Origin: Treponema sp. UBA3819
Lineage (GTDB): Bacteria; Spirochaetota; Spirochaetia; Treponematales; Treponemataceae
Assembly (NCBI GenBank): GCA_002369025.1
Contig: DFDV01000020.1
Coordinates: 1-20,909, forward strand
Length of the DNA: 20,909 bases
Direction of reading: 5' to 3'
In this document: in pieces, positions 7,639 through 15,946 of the stretch
How the letters are laid out: every line of letters starts with the position of its first letter
Position numbering within the stretch: the stretch's first letter is position 1
The notes under the pieces: model-generated
Databases searched by the model: none
The model's input: only the letters and a program-made list of their open reading frames with translations
What the model was told of the DNA's origin: nothing
Program-made: the position numbers and the translations under genes

Positions 7639-9486
7639 TCAGCATACGCCGATTGAGTGCATGTAGTCCCGTAAAATGCAGATAAAGTGGGTCATTTCTT
7701 CAGGACGAATATCACCCATGTTTGCAATGCGGAAGGTATCAATGTTGCCCAGTTTTCCCGGATAAATCGTAAATCCGAATGAGCGGGCATAATCGTGCAG
7801 CTCGTTAAAGTTGTATTTTGGTGTCTCAGGAATCAGAATTGCCGTAATGAAGTGGCTCTGGAATTCTTCCTTTACCAGCATTTTAAGACCGATGTCTTTG
7901 AGGCCTTTGACAAGAATTTCCCAGCAGGCTGTAAAGCGCTCAAAGCGTTTTTCCACAGTCTCAACCTTTGTCTCGATGATTGCCTGACGCAGGGCGTAGA
8001 AGGTCTGGACGGGCGGGGTAAAGCGGGTCTGCTTTGTTTCGAGGAAGTATTTGTACTGGTCGTAGATGTTAAGATAGTAGTTTCGCATTGGCCAGTCTTT
8101 CTGTTTGAGAAGCTCTGATTTGCGGCAGACAACAAAGCCCACACCAGCCATGCCACCGATGTGTTTGTTTGAAGTGCTTGTAGCAAAGTCGATTCCCAGG
8201 CTTCCCAAATCAATGGGCATTCCGCCGTAAGCAGATACAATGTCACAGATTGTGGTCATGCCGTATTTTTTTGCCATAGGGCAGATTTTTTCCAGCGGAT
8301 TCAGGAGGCCTGTGGTGGTCTCATGGTAGACGATTGCGAATGTAGTGTATTTTTTCGACTGCATCTGCTTTTCAAGGGCCGCAAGGTCAATGGGCTCATA
8401 GGTTGAGGACTTGAAAACATCCATGTCGATTCCGTAAACAGAAGCGATTTTTGCAAGTCGGGCTCCGTAAGAACCGTTGTCTACGACCAGAAGTTTTCCG
8501 TCAGGCGGAACGCAGCTTGAAACCATTGCTTCATCTGCACCGGTTCCTGAACAGCCGAACATTACCGTGATATAGTCTTTGGGGTCTGCACAAACTTCGG
8601 TTAAGCCTCTTGCAACTTCTTCCATAAGATTTCCGAATTCAAGTTCACGGGGACAGATGTCTGCCACAACCTGAGCATATTTTACGCTGTCTGTGGTTGT
8701 TGAAGGACCTGGGTTCAAAAGAACTTCACGGCGGACAGAGCGCAGGGACTCATTTTCCTTGATGCGGGGATAGACTTCCTTGTTGGCGCGTTCAAGCATG
8801 GCTTCATCGTCGATTTCTGTCCAGGCGTAGTATTCGATTTTGCGCACATAAATGGGCTCTCCATCATTTGAATCCTGTGCAATCTGGCAGAAAACGCTTT
8901 CATAGTCAATTTTTGCATTCTGTGCACGGGTTTTATCGTAGAAAGCAACCATTTTGTTGAGGAAGGACTTTGTCACCTTTGAAATTCCAACCAGTTCACC
9001 GGCAAGATTTTTGATTTTTGACTTGTCCTTGCTTACACCGCAAAGAATTCCCTTGTCATCAACTTCAAGATAGACTTCATCATGGCTGTTTGTCTTACCG
9101 GAAGCGAGAATAACATTGTCACGTTCTTCATTCTGCAGGACAAAAAGACCGATTGAGTCGTAGAGCAAATCGCTTTCGAGGAGGAGGGCAGATTCTTTTA
9201 CCAGAGGCGCACAAACTTCAAGAGTGCCCATGCTGCTGGTGTTTTCGTAATTGTCGTTGCGGACGGTTTTAATAATCGGATATTTTTTTGCAAGTTCGTC
9301 GTAGAACTCTGAGCAGTGTCCGGTTCCGATGATGATTTCTTCGATGCCGGCCGCAATGAGTTTTTGAACCGAGCGCTCAACCATTGCAAGCCCGTCAATT
9401 TCAATAAATCCTTTTGGCATTGCCTGAGTTCTGTTTCCAAAGCGGGAGCCAAGCCCGCCTGCCATTATAACTGCCTGTTTAATCAT
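7639..9486 (-). CDS. pntC: Bifunctional CMP-aminoethylphosphonate synthase / AEP aminotransferase (PntC-AEPT)
   Basis: A 615-residue fusion. Residues 1 to about 245 are a nucleotidyltransferase with AGGLGSRFG and MPKGF near the N-terminus and ESDLLYD (104-110) as metal site; it should activate 2-aminoethylphosphonate (AEP) with CTP to CMP-AEP. Residues about 255-615 are a class V PLP aminotransferase with LLNPGPSTTT, HETTTGLLNP, D415 in CDIVSAYG, and the PLP lysine K441 in STSNKHIGG; it converts phosphonoacetaldehyde to AEP with an amino donor. The same fusion has been described from Treponema denticola. The start follows AAAGGAAG, which overlaps the TAA of the decarboxylase gene 12 bases away. 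The fused order means AEP is made and activated by one protein, committing it to a macromolecule rather than to a free phosphonate. Confidence 0.94.
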   Translation of the reverse strand: MIKQAVIMAGGLGSRFGNRTQAMPKGFIEIDGLAMVERSVQKLIAAGIEEIIIGTGHCSEFYDELAKKYPIIKTVRNDNYENTSSMGTLEVCAPLVKESALLLESDLLYDSIGLFVLQNEERDNVILASGKTNSHDEVYLEVDDKGILCGVSKDKSKIKNLAGELVGISKVTKSFLNKMVAFYDKTRAQNAKIDYESVFCQIAQDSNDGEPIYVRKIEYYAWTEIDDEAMLERANKEVYPRIKENESLRSVRREVLLNPGPSTTTDSVKYAQVVADICPRELEFGNLMEEVARGLTEVCADPKDYITVMFGCSGTGADEAMVSSCVPPDGKLLVVDNGSYGARLAKIASVYGIDMDVFKSSTYEPIDLAALEKQMQSKKYTTFAIVYHETTTGLLNPLEKICPMAKKYGMTTICDIVSAYGGMPIDLGSLGIDFATSTSNKHIGGMAGVGFVVCRKSELLKQKDWPMRNYYLNIYDQYKYFLETKQTRFTPPVQTFYALRQAIIETKVETVEKRFERFTACWEILVKGLKDIGLKMLVKEEFQSHFITAILIPETPKYNFNELHDYARSFGFTIYPGKLGNIDTFRIANMGDIRPEEMTHFICILRDYMHSIGVC

Positions 9487-9498
9487 GTTTCGCTTCCT

Positions 9499-10626
9499 TT
9501 AGTCCTTTAAGAATTCCATCAAAGCCTTTTTGTTTTCCTGGGGAGTTGACTTTGGCCGGCCCAAATCTTTTCTGGCTCCTTTTTTGACCAGAACTTCAAC
9601 AAAAGTAAGTTTTTCTTTTGTCTCAGAATCGTGGAGGACTGCGTCAAGTTCTTCCGGAGTCTCAACTTTTACCACATTTTCATAGCCGCAGCCTTCTGCA
9701 ATGACACAGAGGTCAATCTGCCGTCCGACTGTCGGCTGACCGCCCACAGAATCGTGGGCTCCGTTGTTAAGGACAAAGTGTACATAGTTTGAAGGCTTTC
9801 TGCTTCCGATTGTTGCCATGCCGCCCATCTGCATGATTGAAGCTCCGTCTCCGTCAAGACAGTAAATCTGGCGGTCTTTTTTCTGGAGTGCAATGCCCAA
9901 AGCAATCTGGCTTGCGTGTCCCATGCCACCGACTGTAAGGAAGTCACGGTCGTGGTTCTGGCCGTGTTTGTCACGGAGTTCATAGAGTTCACGGCTAATC
10001 ATGCCAGTTGTGGAGATAAAGGCTGTTTTGTCGTCTGCTCCAAGCATGATTTTTTCAATGGCTTCTTCTCGGCTCATTTTTCCTTCAACAGGAATATTGT
10101 TTACCAGCTTGTATTCATCAAATGTTCCCTTGCGGATTACAAAGGCATACTGGGCATTATTTTCCTTTATGTATTTGTAGGCCTTTTCAAACTGAGCGGG
10201 AAGGTCTGCTTCATTGTCACTTAAAACTTCGTATGGAACTTTCATTGCATCCAGAAGGTCGCAGGTGACTTTTCCCTGTTTTACATGCTGGGGTTCGTCA
10301 TGCACTCCGGGCTCTCCGCGCCAGCCGATTACAATCAGCATGGGAATTGAATACACATCCGGGTCTGCAATGGAAAGCAGGGGATTTACCATATTTCCTT
10401 CGCCAGAGTTCTGCATGTAAATCATGGGGATTTTGCCAGTTGCAAGGTGATAACCAGTTGCCAGACCTGTTGCGCTTCCTTCGTTTGCAGAAATAATGTG
10501 CTTTTCTGCGGGAGCATTGTCAGTAACATAGGCACAGAAATTTTTGAGAAGAGAGTCAGGCACTCCTGCAAAGAAGTCGGTTCCGTTCTTAATCAACAAA
10601 TCATAAAAAAATGATGGTCTAATCAT
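9499..10626 (-). CDS. aepY: Phosphonopyruvate decarboxylase
   Basis: A 375-residue thiamine-diphosphate enzyme that decarboxylates 3-phosphonopyruvate to phosphonoacetaldehyde, the step that pulls the unfavourable PEP mutase reaction forward. The N-terminal pyrimidine-binding half shows DFFAGVPDSLLK and SANEG with the catalytic Glu at 49. The C-terminal half shows GGMGHASQ, GDG at 259-261 and NNGAHDSVGGQ (287 on), the diphosphate and Mg binding motif with the family's typical ending. Length matches known phosphonopyruvate decarboxylases, which are shorter than other ThDP decarboxylases; sulfopyruvate decarboxylase is the main alternative but does not fit the neighbours. A good AGAGGA site precedes the ATG, and the gene lies nine bases after the PEP mutase gene. 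Confidence 0.95.
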   Translation of the reverse strand: MIRPSFFYDLLIKNGTDFFAGVPDSLLKNFCAYVTDNAPAEKHIISANEGSATGLATGYHLATGKIPMIYMQNSGEGNMVNPLLSIADPDVYSIPMLIVIGWRGEPGVHDEPQHVKQGKVTCDLLDAMKVPYEVLSDNEADLPAQFEKAYKYIKENNAQYAFVIRKGTFDEYKLVNNIPVEGKMSREEAIEKIMLGADDKTAFISTTGMISRELYELRDKHGQNHDRDFLTVGGMGHASQIALGIALQKKDRQIYCLDGDGASIMQMGGMATIGSRKPSNYVHFVLNNGAHDSVGGQPTVGRQIDLCVIAEGCGYENVVKVETPEELDAVLHDSETKEKLTFVEVLVKKGARKDLGRPKSTPQENKKALMEFLKD

Positions 10627-10635
10627 ACATTCCTC

Positions 10636-11937
10636 TTATTTAGTACCCGGAATAAGTTCCAGAATTTCTTTTATCGGCATACACATGTCGTTTACTTCGA
10701 GTGAGCGTTCTGCCTGCAGAATTGTTTCTGCACACTTGCGCATTGCAGGGTAGGAAGCCCGCAGCATGTGGTTTGCATAGATGATGATGTTTGCACCCCA
10801 TTCGCCAAGTTCTTTTTCTGTGAACTGGTTGTATGTGGTCGGAACAAGGACGATTGGAATATTTTTGTATTCAGCGCGGAATTTAGCACAGAATTCCTTG
10901 ATGTCCATGCCGCTCTTGTCTTTTGAGTGAATCATAACGCCGTCAGCACCTGCTTTTACCGCTGCAAACGCCTTGGCAATCGCTTCATCAACAGAGTAAC
11001 CTGCGATGATTTCTTCAATGCGGGCGATAATCATAAAGTCCTTTGTGACCTGAGCTTTTTTGCCTGCACTGATTTTCTCACAGAATTCTTCTTCAGTAGC
11101 AAGTACCTGTTTTGCCTCAGTTCCAAAAAGTGAATTCTTTTTGAGGCCTTTTTTGTCTTCGATGATAACTGCAGAAACACCGTTTCTTTCCAGCGTACGG
11201 ACTGTAAAGACAAAGTGTTCCGGAATGTCGCCAGTGTCGCCGTCGTAGATGATTGGTTTTGTAGTACATTCCAGAATGTCGGTCAGAGACTGCATGCGGG
11301 TAGTGAGGTCTACGGCTTCAATGTCAGGCTTTCCCTTTGAAGTTGAGTCTGTCAGTGAAGAAGACCACATACCGTCAAACTGATGGATGCCGTCATCTTT
11401 TGTGACCTGTGCGTGCTCGGCAATAAGTCCGCTCAAACCGCTGTGGGCTTCCAGAATGCGGACAACCGGTTTTGCTGCCAGAAGACGGCGCAAAGAAGCA
11501 CGGCGGATGTCAGGAGTTGTGCCGATTGTAGAAGCATTTTCTGCCAGGGCAGTGGAATTGATACCCTTAGTGTAGGGAATCTCAACAATTTCGCCGCCCC
11601 ATTCTTTTACTACTTCAAAACAGTCCTCGCGGATTTTGGAAAGATAGTTGGTCTTCCAGTCATCGCCGTGAATCATAATGTCCGGTTTGTATTTTTTGAG
11701 GTTGGGAACATAGGACCAGTCTTCCTGGGGAACGACCTTTGCAACGCCTTTGATGTTTTCAACAACCTGTTTTCTCTGATCGTAAGTGAGATAGGGGAGT
11801 CGCTTGTGACTTACGATTGCACTGTCAGTCAAAAGTCCGACCGTCAGTTCTCCGCGCTTTGCTCCCTCATTGATAATGTTAATGATTCCGGGATGAATGA
11901 TATCTCCTGTAATACCCACATATACTGTCTTTGCCAT
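10636..11937 (-). CDS. pepM: PEP mutase with N-terminal cytidylyltransferase-like domain
   Basis: A 433-residue two-domain protein. The C-terminal part (about 150-433) is phosphoenolpyruvate mutase, which rearranges PEP to phosphonopyruvate and forms the C-P bond. It shows WSSSLTDS (191-198), DGDTG (232-236) and the signature EDKKGLKKNS (260-269), which separates PEP mutase from isocitrate lyase relatives. The N-terminal part (1 to about 135) looks like the TagD/RibF-type nucleotidyltransferase fold: GITGDIIHPG, KPDIMIHGDDW (84-94) and a KGINST segment near 124-129. Its HxGH motif reads HPGI (15-18), so the second His is missing. This domain pairing is known in other phosphonate gene clusters. 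The gene has a strong AGGAG site six bases before the ATG and lies 30 bases after the CDP-glycerol-type transferase gene. Confidence 0.95.
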   Translation of the reverse strand: MAKTVYVGITGDIIHPGIINIINEGAKRGELTVGLLTDSAIVSHKRLPYLTYDQRKQVVENIKGVAKVVPQEDWSYVPNLKKYKPDIMIHGDDWKTNYLSKIREDCFEVVKEWGGEIVEIPYTKGINSTALAENASTIGTTPDIRRASLRRLLAAKPVVRILEAHSGLSGLIAEHAQVTKDDGIHQFDGMWSSSLTDSTSKGKPDIEAVDLTTRMQSLTDILECTTKPIIYDGDTGDIPEHFVFTVRTLERNGVSAVIIEDKKGLKKNSLFGTEAKQVLATEEEFCEKISAGKKAQVTKDFMIIARIEEIIAGYSVDEAIAKAFAAVKAGADGVMIHSKDKSGMDIKEFCAKFRAEYKNIPIVLVPTTYNQFTEKELGEWGANIIIYANHMLRASYPAMRKCAETILQAERSLEVNDMCMPIKEILELIPGTK

Positions 11938-11967
11938 ATAAATCTCCTATAGAAACTGCAATCAAAC

Positions 11968-13218
11968 TTAGTTCCTGCTATTCTGTGCCTCAACTGTCTT
12001 AATCATGTAGTCGGCAATATTCTCTCCGGCTTTACCGATATGCATCCAAGCCTGGGCTTTTGCCTTTGCCCGCTCTGCAGAAAGTTCTGCACTGTCGCTT
12101 GCGGCCTGAATGACATCTTTTATTGTATCAAACTGACTTTCCTGCAGTTCAATACCCATTTTCTTTAAAACCTCAAACTGCCACAAAGGTTTCTGCAAAT
12201 CGTAGGCATCATAGGGACGCAAATCCATGTCAGCGTTTACATACATAACCGGCTTGTCGCAGAGGAAGGTGTAGTCAAAAATAATGCCCGAAAAGTCAGA
12301 AATCATGATGTCTGCTTTTTTAAGGGAATAGATGTTTTCACGCTCGTAGTCCCATTCTACATTTTTATTGTCTGCGTAACGCTTTGAAAGGCGGTCAAGC
12401 ATGTCTGCCTCTGATTTTTTGGACTGAGGATGAGGACGAACGATAATGCGCCAGCCTGTTTTTGAAAGGGGATCAAGAAGTTTTTCGCCATATTTCATCA
12501 AAAGACCACTTGCACCCCAGCTGGGAGAAACAAGAACCGTAAAGGGATGATTTTCTTCTGCTGGAATTGCGGCAATGCGTTCTGCATATACATCAAGATA
12601 TGAACAGCCCACGGTAACAAGATCTTTTTTCGTAATGCCGCGAGCCTCTTCCAGAAGCCTGATATCATCACCCTGATAGTCACCTGTAAGCAGAACTGAG
12701 TCAAAGAAATCCAGACCAAAAAGACGGTATGTTGTTGCATCGTTGGGCATGTGAACGACATGGCTGTAATGCTTAACTCTTTTAGACCGCTTGAGCTGAT
12801 AAACCTGAAGTCCGGGTGTCGTCATCAATACAAAACCTGCAGAAAGCATGTTGAGGCGGGCAAAGGCGGCATTTCCTTCACCGATGAATTCTGCCTTTAC
12901 ATATTCGTAATTCTGCTCAAAAACCGGATCATCTTTTGCAGATGTGTAGTAGGCAAGGGGAATTTTTCTGCTTTCAAAAGCCTGACAAACCGGCTTAAAC
13001 ACATTCCAGTACTGCTTGCCTTCGTTGTAAATGACATAGGGCTTGTAGGCGGCATCCATCTGTCCGCCACCGTCCTTTTTGCCTGAAAAAAATACTTTAA
13101 TTTTTATGAGTGCAGCCTTTCCCAAAAAGAAGAGCGTTGCTGCCGCTCCAATCAAAATGGAAAAGAGCATGCTTCCTGTGCCAGGATCGATGTAAAGTAA
13201 AAAAAGTGTATTCATCAT
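11968..13218 (-). CDS. CDP-glycerol glycerophosphotransferase-family protein with membrane N-terminus
   Basis: A 416-residue protein of the TagB/TagF superfamily, which transfers a polyol phosphate from a CDP-activated donor. The catalytic half shows HMPNDATTYRLFGLDFFDSVLL (about 156-177), SPSWGASG (231-238), RPHPQS (261-266) and SDFSGIIFDYTFLCDKPVMYV (307-327), with the key His of the RPHP motif and the Ser/Asp pair present. The N-terminus has YIDPGTGSM (9-17) followed by a membrane helix (about 18-38), a short anchor also seen in other envelope proteins. It sits between the YidC-sulfatase and the CMP-AEP genes, so CMP-AEP could be the donor instead of CDP-glycerol; this is inference. ATG 13218 follows AAAGGA and overlaps the previous stop as ATGA. 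Confidence 0.9.
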   Translation of the reverse strand: MMNTLFLLYIDPGTGSMLFSILIGAAATLFFLGKAALIKIKVFFSGKKDGGGQMDAAYKPYVIYNEGKQYWNVFKPVCQAFESRKIPLAYYTSAKDDPVFEQNYEYVKAEFIGEGNAAFARLNMLSAGFVLMTTPGLQVYQLKRSKRVKHYSHVVHMPNDATTYRLFGLDFFDSVLLTGDYQGDDIRLLEEARGITKKDLVTVGCSYLDVYAERIAAIPAEENHPFTVLVSPSWGASGLLMKYGEKLLDPLSKTGWRIIVRPHPQSKKSEADMLDRLSKRYADNKNVEWDYERENIYSLKKADIMISDFSGIIFDYTFLCDKPVMYVNADMDLRPYDAYDLQKPLWQFEVLKKMGIELQESQFDTIKDVIQAASDSAELSAERAKAKAQAWMHIGKAGENIADYMIKTVEAQNSRN

Positions 13219-15920
13219 TTGATTCCTTTCTGCCAGTTTTTGGCTTCAAAAAGATTTTCGGAAACCGTATACCAGTCGTCGTCGGGAACACGGTATGTAT
13301 TTATATTGTTTGCACCGGGAGACCAGGTGTGGGTAAGGACTATACCTGATGCTTTTTTTCCTTCCAGAGGCATGGGGACAATCTCTTTTCCTGTAAAAGG
13401 ATTTGTCGGATGGTCGATGATGTCCTTAAAGGCAAAAGATGGAACATCTGCGTTGGTCATAAAGTCCATGTTGGTGACCATTTTTCCGTCTGCGTTAAAA
13501 TCTTTGACAAAGAGGATGGGATGGTTCTTGTCCGGATTGTAGTCAAAGGGCCAGTTCTGCTCAAAATCAAGCTTATAGCCTTCTCCTGTACCGCATCCGT
13601 GGTCACTGACCATAATAATGCGGGTATTGTCGTAGCAGTCATTTGCCTTAAGCCACTTAATCCAGTCTGCAATTCGCTTGTAGGTAGCAATATTTGAGTC
13701 AATGGCAAACCAGTCACAGATTTCTTTGGGTCCCTTGTTTGTGATCTTGATTGCCGGGTCATAATCTGGAGCCTGCAAATCTGTATTGGAGTGGGGCGTT
13801 TCATTTACAATCGTAGTGAAAGTATTTGTTTCTGCCGTAAAATCTGTAAGCTGAGGCAGGAATACCAGTCCGGAGTAAAAGTCAATGTATTCCATTACGT
13901 CAGAAGTCTGATCATCAGAAGACCACCAGTGACCGTCCTGATAGACTGCATCACGGACAAATGTGGGGACTTCTTTAAAGAGACTGAACCAGACGAGGTT
14001 GCGCTTGATTGCACTGCTGGTGATATTTGCCTTTACCTTGTCCGGGTTCTGCTTGACCCAAAGGCTTGTGTATTTGCGTTCGATGTTCAGGCCGGTAATC
14101 TTGGGATAAGGATTACAAATGCTCATGTCGGCAATCCAGCTGTAGTTTGCCCAGCTTAAGTCAGAACAGGTAGCGGTAAAGTCGGCCTGCTCGGTAAAGA
14201 TGCGGGGCATAAGAAGGAGGGCCTGATTGTGCTTGTCCACCAGTTTTTCATTTGAGCGGGCATTCATTTCTTTTGGAATGTATTCATAACCGCCGTAGAG
14301 ACCGGGACAGCCTAAAAGTGTCCATGCGTTGTAAGAAATTGTATTCTTGTAGTAGGTAAAGCCTGTAAAGGCGTCATATAATTCGGGAAAGGCTTCAAAA
14401 ATCGGAGTCACATAGGAGTTTTCTGCCCGGTCAAGCATAAAGACAACAACATTTTTTCCTGTTTTGGAAAGATGATAAACAGGAGAAATAGAAGATTCTT
14501 CCTGAATGTCACCGGCCACTTCATTTTTATAGGTGCTGTATTCAGACTGAATCTGTACTGAATGAACGACCGTTACGCCAAAGAGAGCAATCAGCACGAC
14601 AGAAAGAATTCCGGTGAGTATGCGGGTCTGCTTTATCTTTATCAGCACAAAGGGCAGGACTATTGCCGCAAGAAGGGCCAGAATGTTGAGCAGCATAACC
14701 GTCTTTGAAGGAGCGGAAATTGACTGGGAGAAGGTAATCAGGCGGGAAAGAACTCCGTAGTCACCTGAAAAACAGAATGCATTTATCATGCCGGAAAAAA
14801 GCAGGATAGTCAGTGTACCGGCAATCAGAGTCTGAATGCGTCCGTGGAAGAGGAAATACACACAGGCCGGCCAGAAGACCAGTAAGCCCAGCATCTGCAG
14901 ACTTGCCGTAAAGAGAAAAATCAGGGGAGAGCCATAACCGTCAATGCCAGAAAATTCTACTACGGAAGACTTGATGATGTATGAGGGAATGACAAAGCCT
15001 GTAAGCAGACACAAAGACAGAGCTGATGTAATGAATAGAGAGAAGCGGAGTTTTTTGTCTTCAACAAGAGGCTTAAGCACTGTATTCAAAAGGTATATAA
15101 CTCCCTTTACGGCAAAAGGAGTCAGCAGGAGAAGAGATGCAACCACTGCCAGCAAAATCCTCTTGTGCAGCAGACCTTCGTGAATGAAAAGCAAGTAAAA
15201 ATCAAGGAAGATGATAAAGGCTGCCATCAGAATGTAGAGGACTTTGAGGGGATTCCTGATTTTGTAGAAGATATTCTTTACGAGGCTGAATACATTGTTC
15301 ATGGTCCAGTAGAGAACCAGTCCGGCAGGAGAATTGTAGAGGATGACAAGGAAGACCAGAGCCATGCCGTAAATCTGAATTTTATCCTTTGCCTTAAAGC
15401 CCCTGGTGTAGATGGCGCCCGCAATAATGTTTACGAGGGTCATCGCGATGGGAAGAATGTTTACCGGAAAGGAACCGATTGTGATGATAGCGTCCGCTTT
15501 ACCCAAATCACGGATAAAGAGAAAAGACTCTCCCTGCAAAATGGGAAGAGTTGAAAGGAAATTGTATGCCGCAATGAAAAAGGGAATCTGAATCAGAAGA
15601 CCAAAGGAAGAACGCAGTGCCATCATTGGATGGTAATGATTTTCCTTGTAGAAAGCAGAGAGAATCATGTACTGCTCATCGCCCTTAAAAGTCTCTTTAA
15701 TGCGCTTCATGCCCGGTTCAAGGCGTTTTTCAGTGTCGCGCTGAATCTGCTGCCACCGTTCCGCCACGATATAGAGGGGAAGACAGAGAATGGAAACGGC
15801 AAAACTTACGCCGATAACGGAAATTCCTTCAACCTTAAAAACACCATCAAAAAGCAGAAAGGCAAATTCAATGACTTGTACTAGAGGATAAATGATAAGT
15901 GTATATAAGAGATGTCCCAT
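13215..15920 (-). CDS. YidC/Oxa1-like domain fused to a sulfatase/phosphotransferase domain, copy 1
   Basis: A 901-residue protein with three parts. Residues 1 to about 224 match the YidC/Oxa1 core: first helix, hydrophilic helical hairpin (54-100), RSSFGLLIQIPFFIAAYNFL (103-122), SFLFIRDLG (132-140) and SPAGLVLYWTMNN (197-209). At the position of the insertase groove Arg, five residues before P48, stands S43. Residues about 225-460 hold roughly seven more membrane helices. Residues about 478-901 form a periplasmic alkaline-phosphatase-superfamily domain with D497, probable nucleophile T534 (AWTLLGCPG), H710 (NETPH) and D773-H774 (VSDHG), as in sulfatases and lipoteichoic-acid or phosphoethanolamine transferases. 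First gene of the large operon, with its own promoter and an AGG-type ribosome site. The likely role is transfer of a phospho- or phosphono-group to envelope glycan or lipid; substrate unknown. Ordinary YidC seems unlikely. Confidence 0.88.
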   Translation of the reverse strand: MGHLLYTLIIYPLVQVIEFAFLLFDGVFKVEGISVIGVSFAVSILCLPLYIVAERWQQIQRDTEKRLEPGMKRIKETFKGDEQYMILSAFYKENHYHPMMALRSSFGLLIQIPFFIAAYNFLSTLPILQGESFLFIRDLGKADAIITIGSFPVNILPIAMTLVNIIAGAIYTRGFKAKDKIQIYGMALVFLVILYNSPAGLVLYWTMNNVFSLVKNIFYKIRNPLKVLYILMAAFIIFLDFYLLFIHEGLLHKRILLAVVASLLLLTPFAVKGVIYLLNTVLKPLVEDKKLRFSLFITSALSLCLLTGFVIPSYIIKSSVVEFSGIDGYGSPLIFLFTASLQMLGLLVFWPACVYFLFHGRIQTLIAGTLTILLFSGMINAFCFSGDYGVLSRLITFSQSISAPSKTVMLLNILALLAAIVLPFVLIKIKQTRILTGILSVVLIALFGVTVVHSVQIQSEYSTYKNEVAGDIQEESSISPVYHLSKTGKNVVVFMLDRAENSYVTPIFEAFPELYDAFTGFTYYKNTISYNAWTLLGCPGLYGGYEYIPKEMNARSNEKLVDKHNQALLLMPRIFTEQADFTATCSDLSWANYSWIADMSICNPYPKITGLNIERKYTSLWVKQNPDKVKANITSSAIKRNLVWFSLFKEVPTFVRDAVYQDGHWWSSDDQTSDVMEYIDFYSGLVFLPQLTDFTAETNTFTTIVNETPHSNTDLQAPDYDPAIKITNKGPKEICDWFAIDSNIATYKRIADWIKWLKANDCYDNTRIIMVSDHGCGTGEGYKLDFEQNWPFDYNPDKNHPILFVKDFNADGKMVTNMDFMTNADVPSFAFKDIIDHPTNPFTGKEIVPMPLEGKKASGIVLTHTWSPGANNINTYRVPDDDWYTVSENLFEAKNWQKGIK

Positions 15921-15946
15921 TGTATTACCTGAAAAAAACTGTCTCT

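Noticed and set aside
11383..11952. A 189-codon plus-strand frame antisense to the PEP mutase gene
   Set aside because: It is a shadow of a strongly conserved enzyme gene, with no start signal and no recognisable protein pattern.
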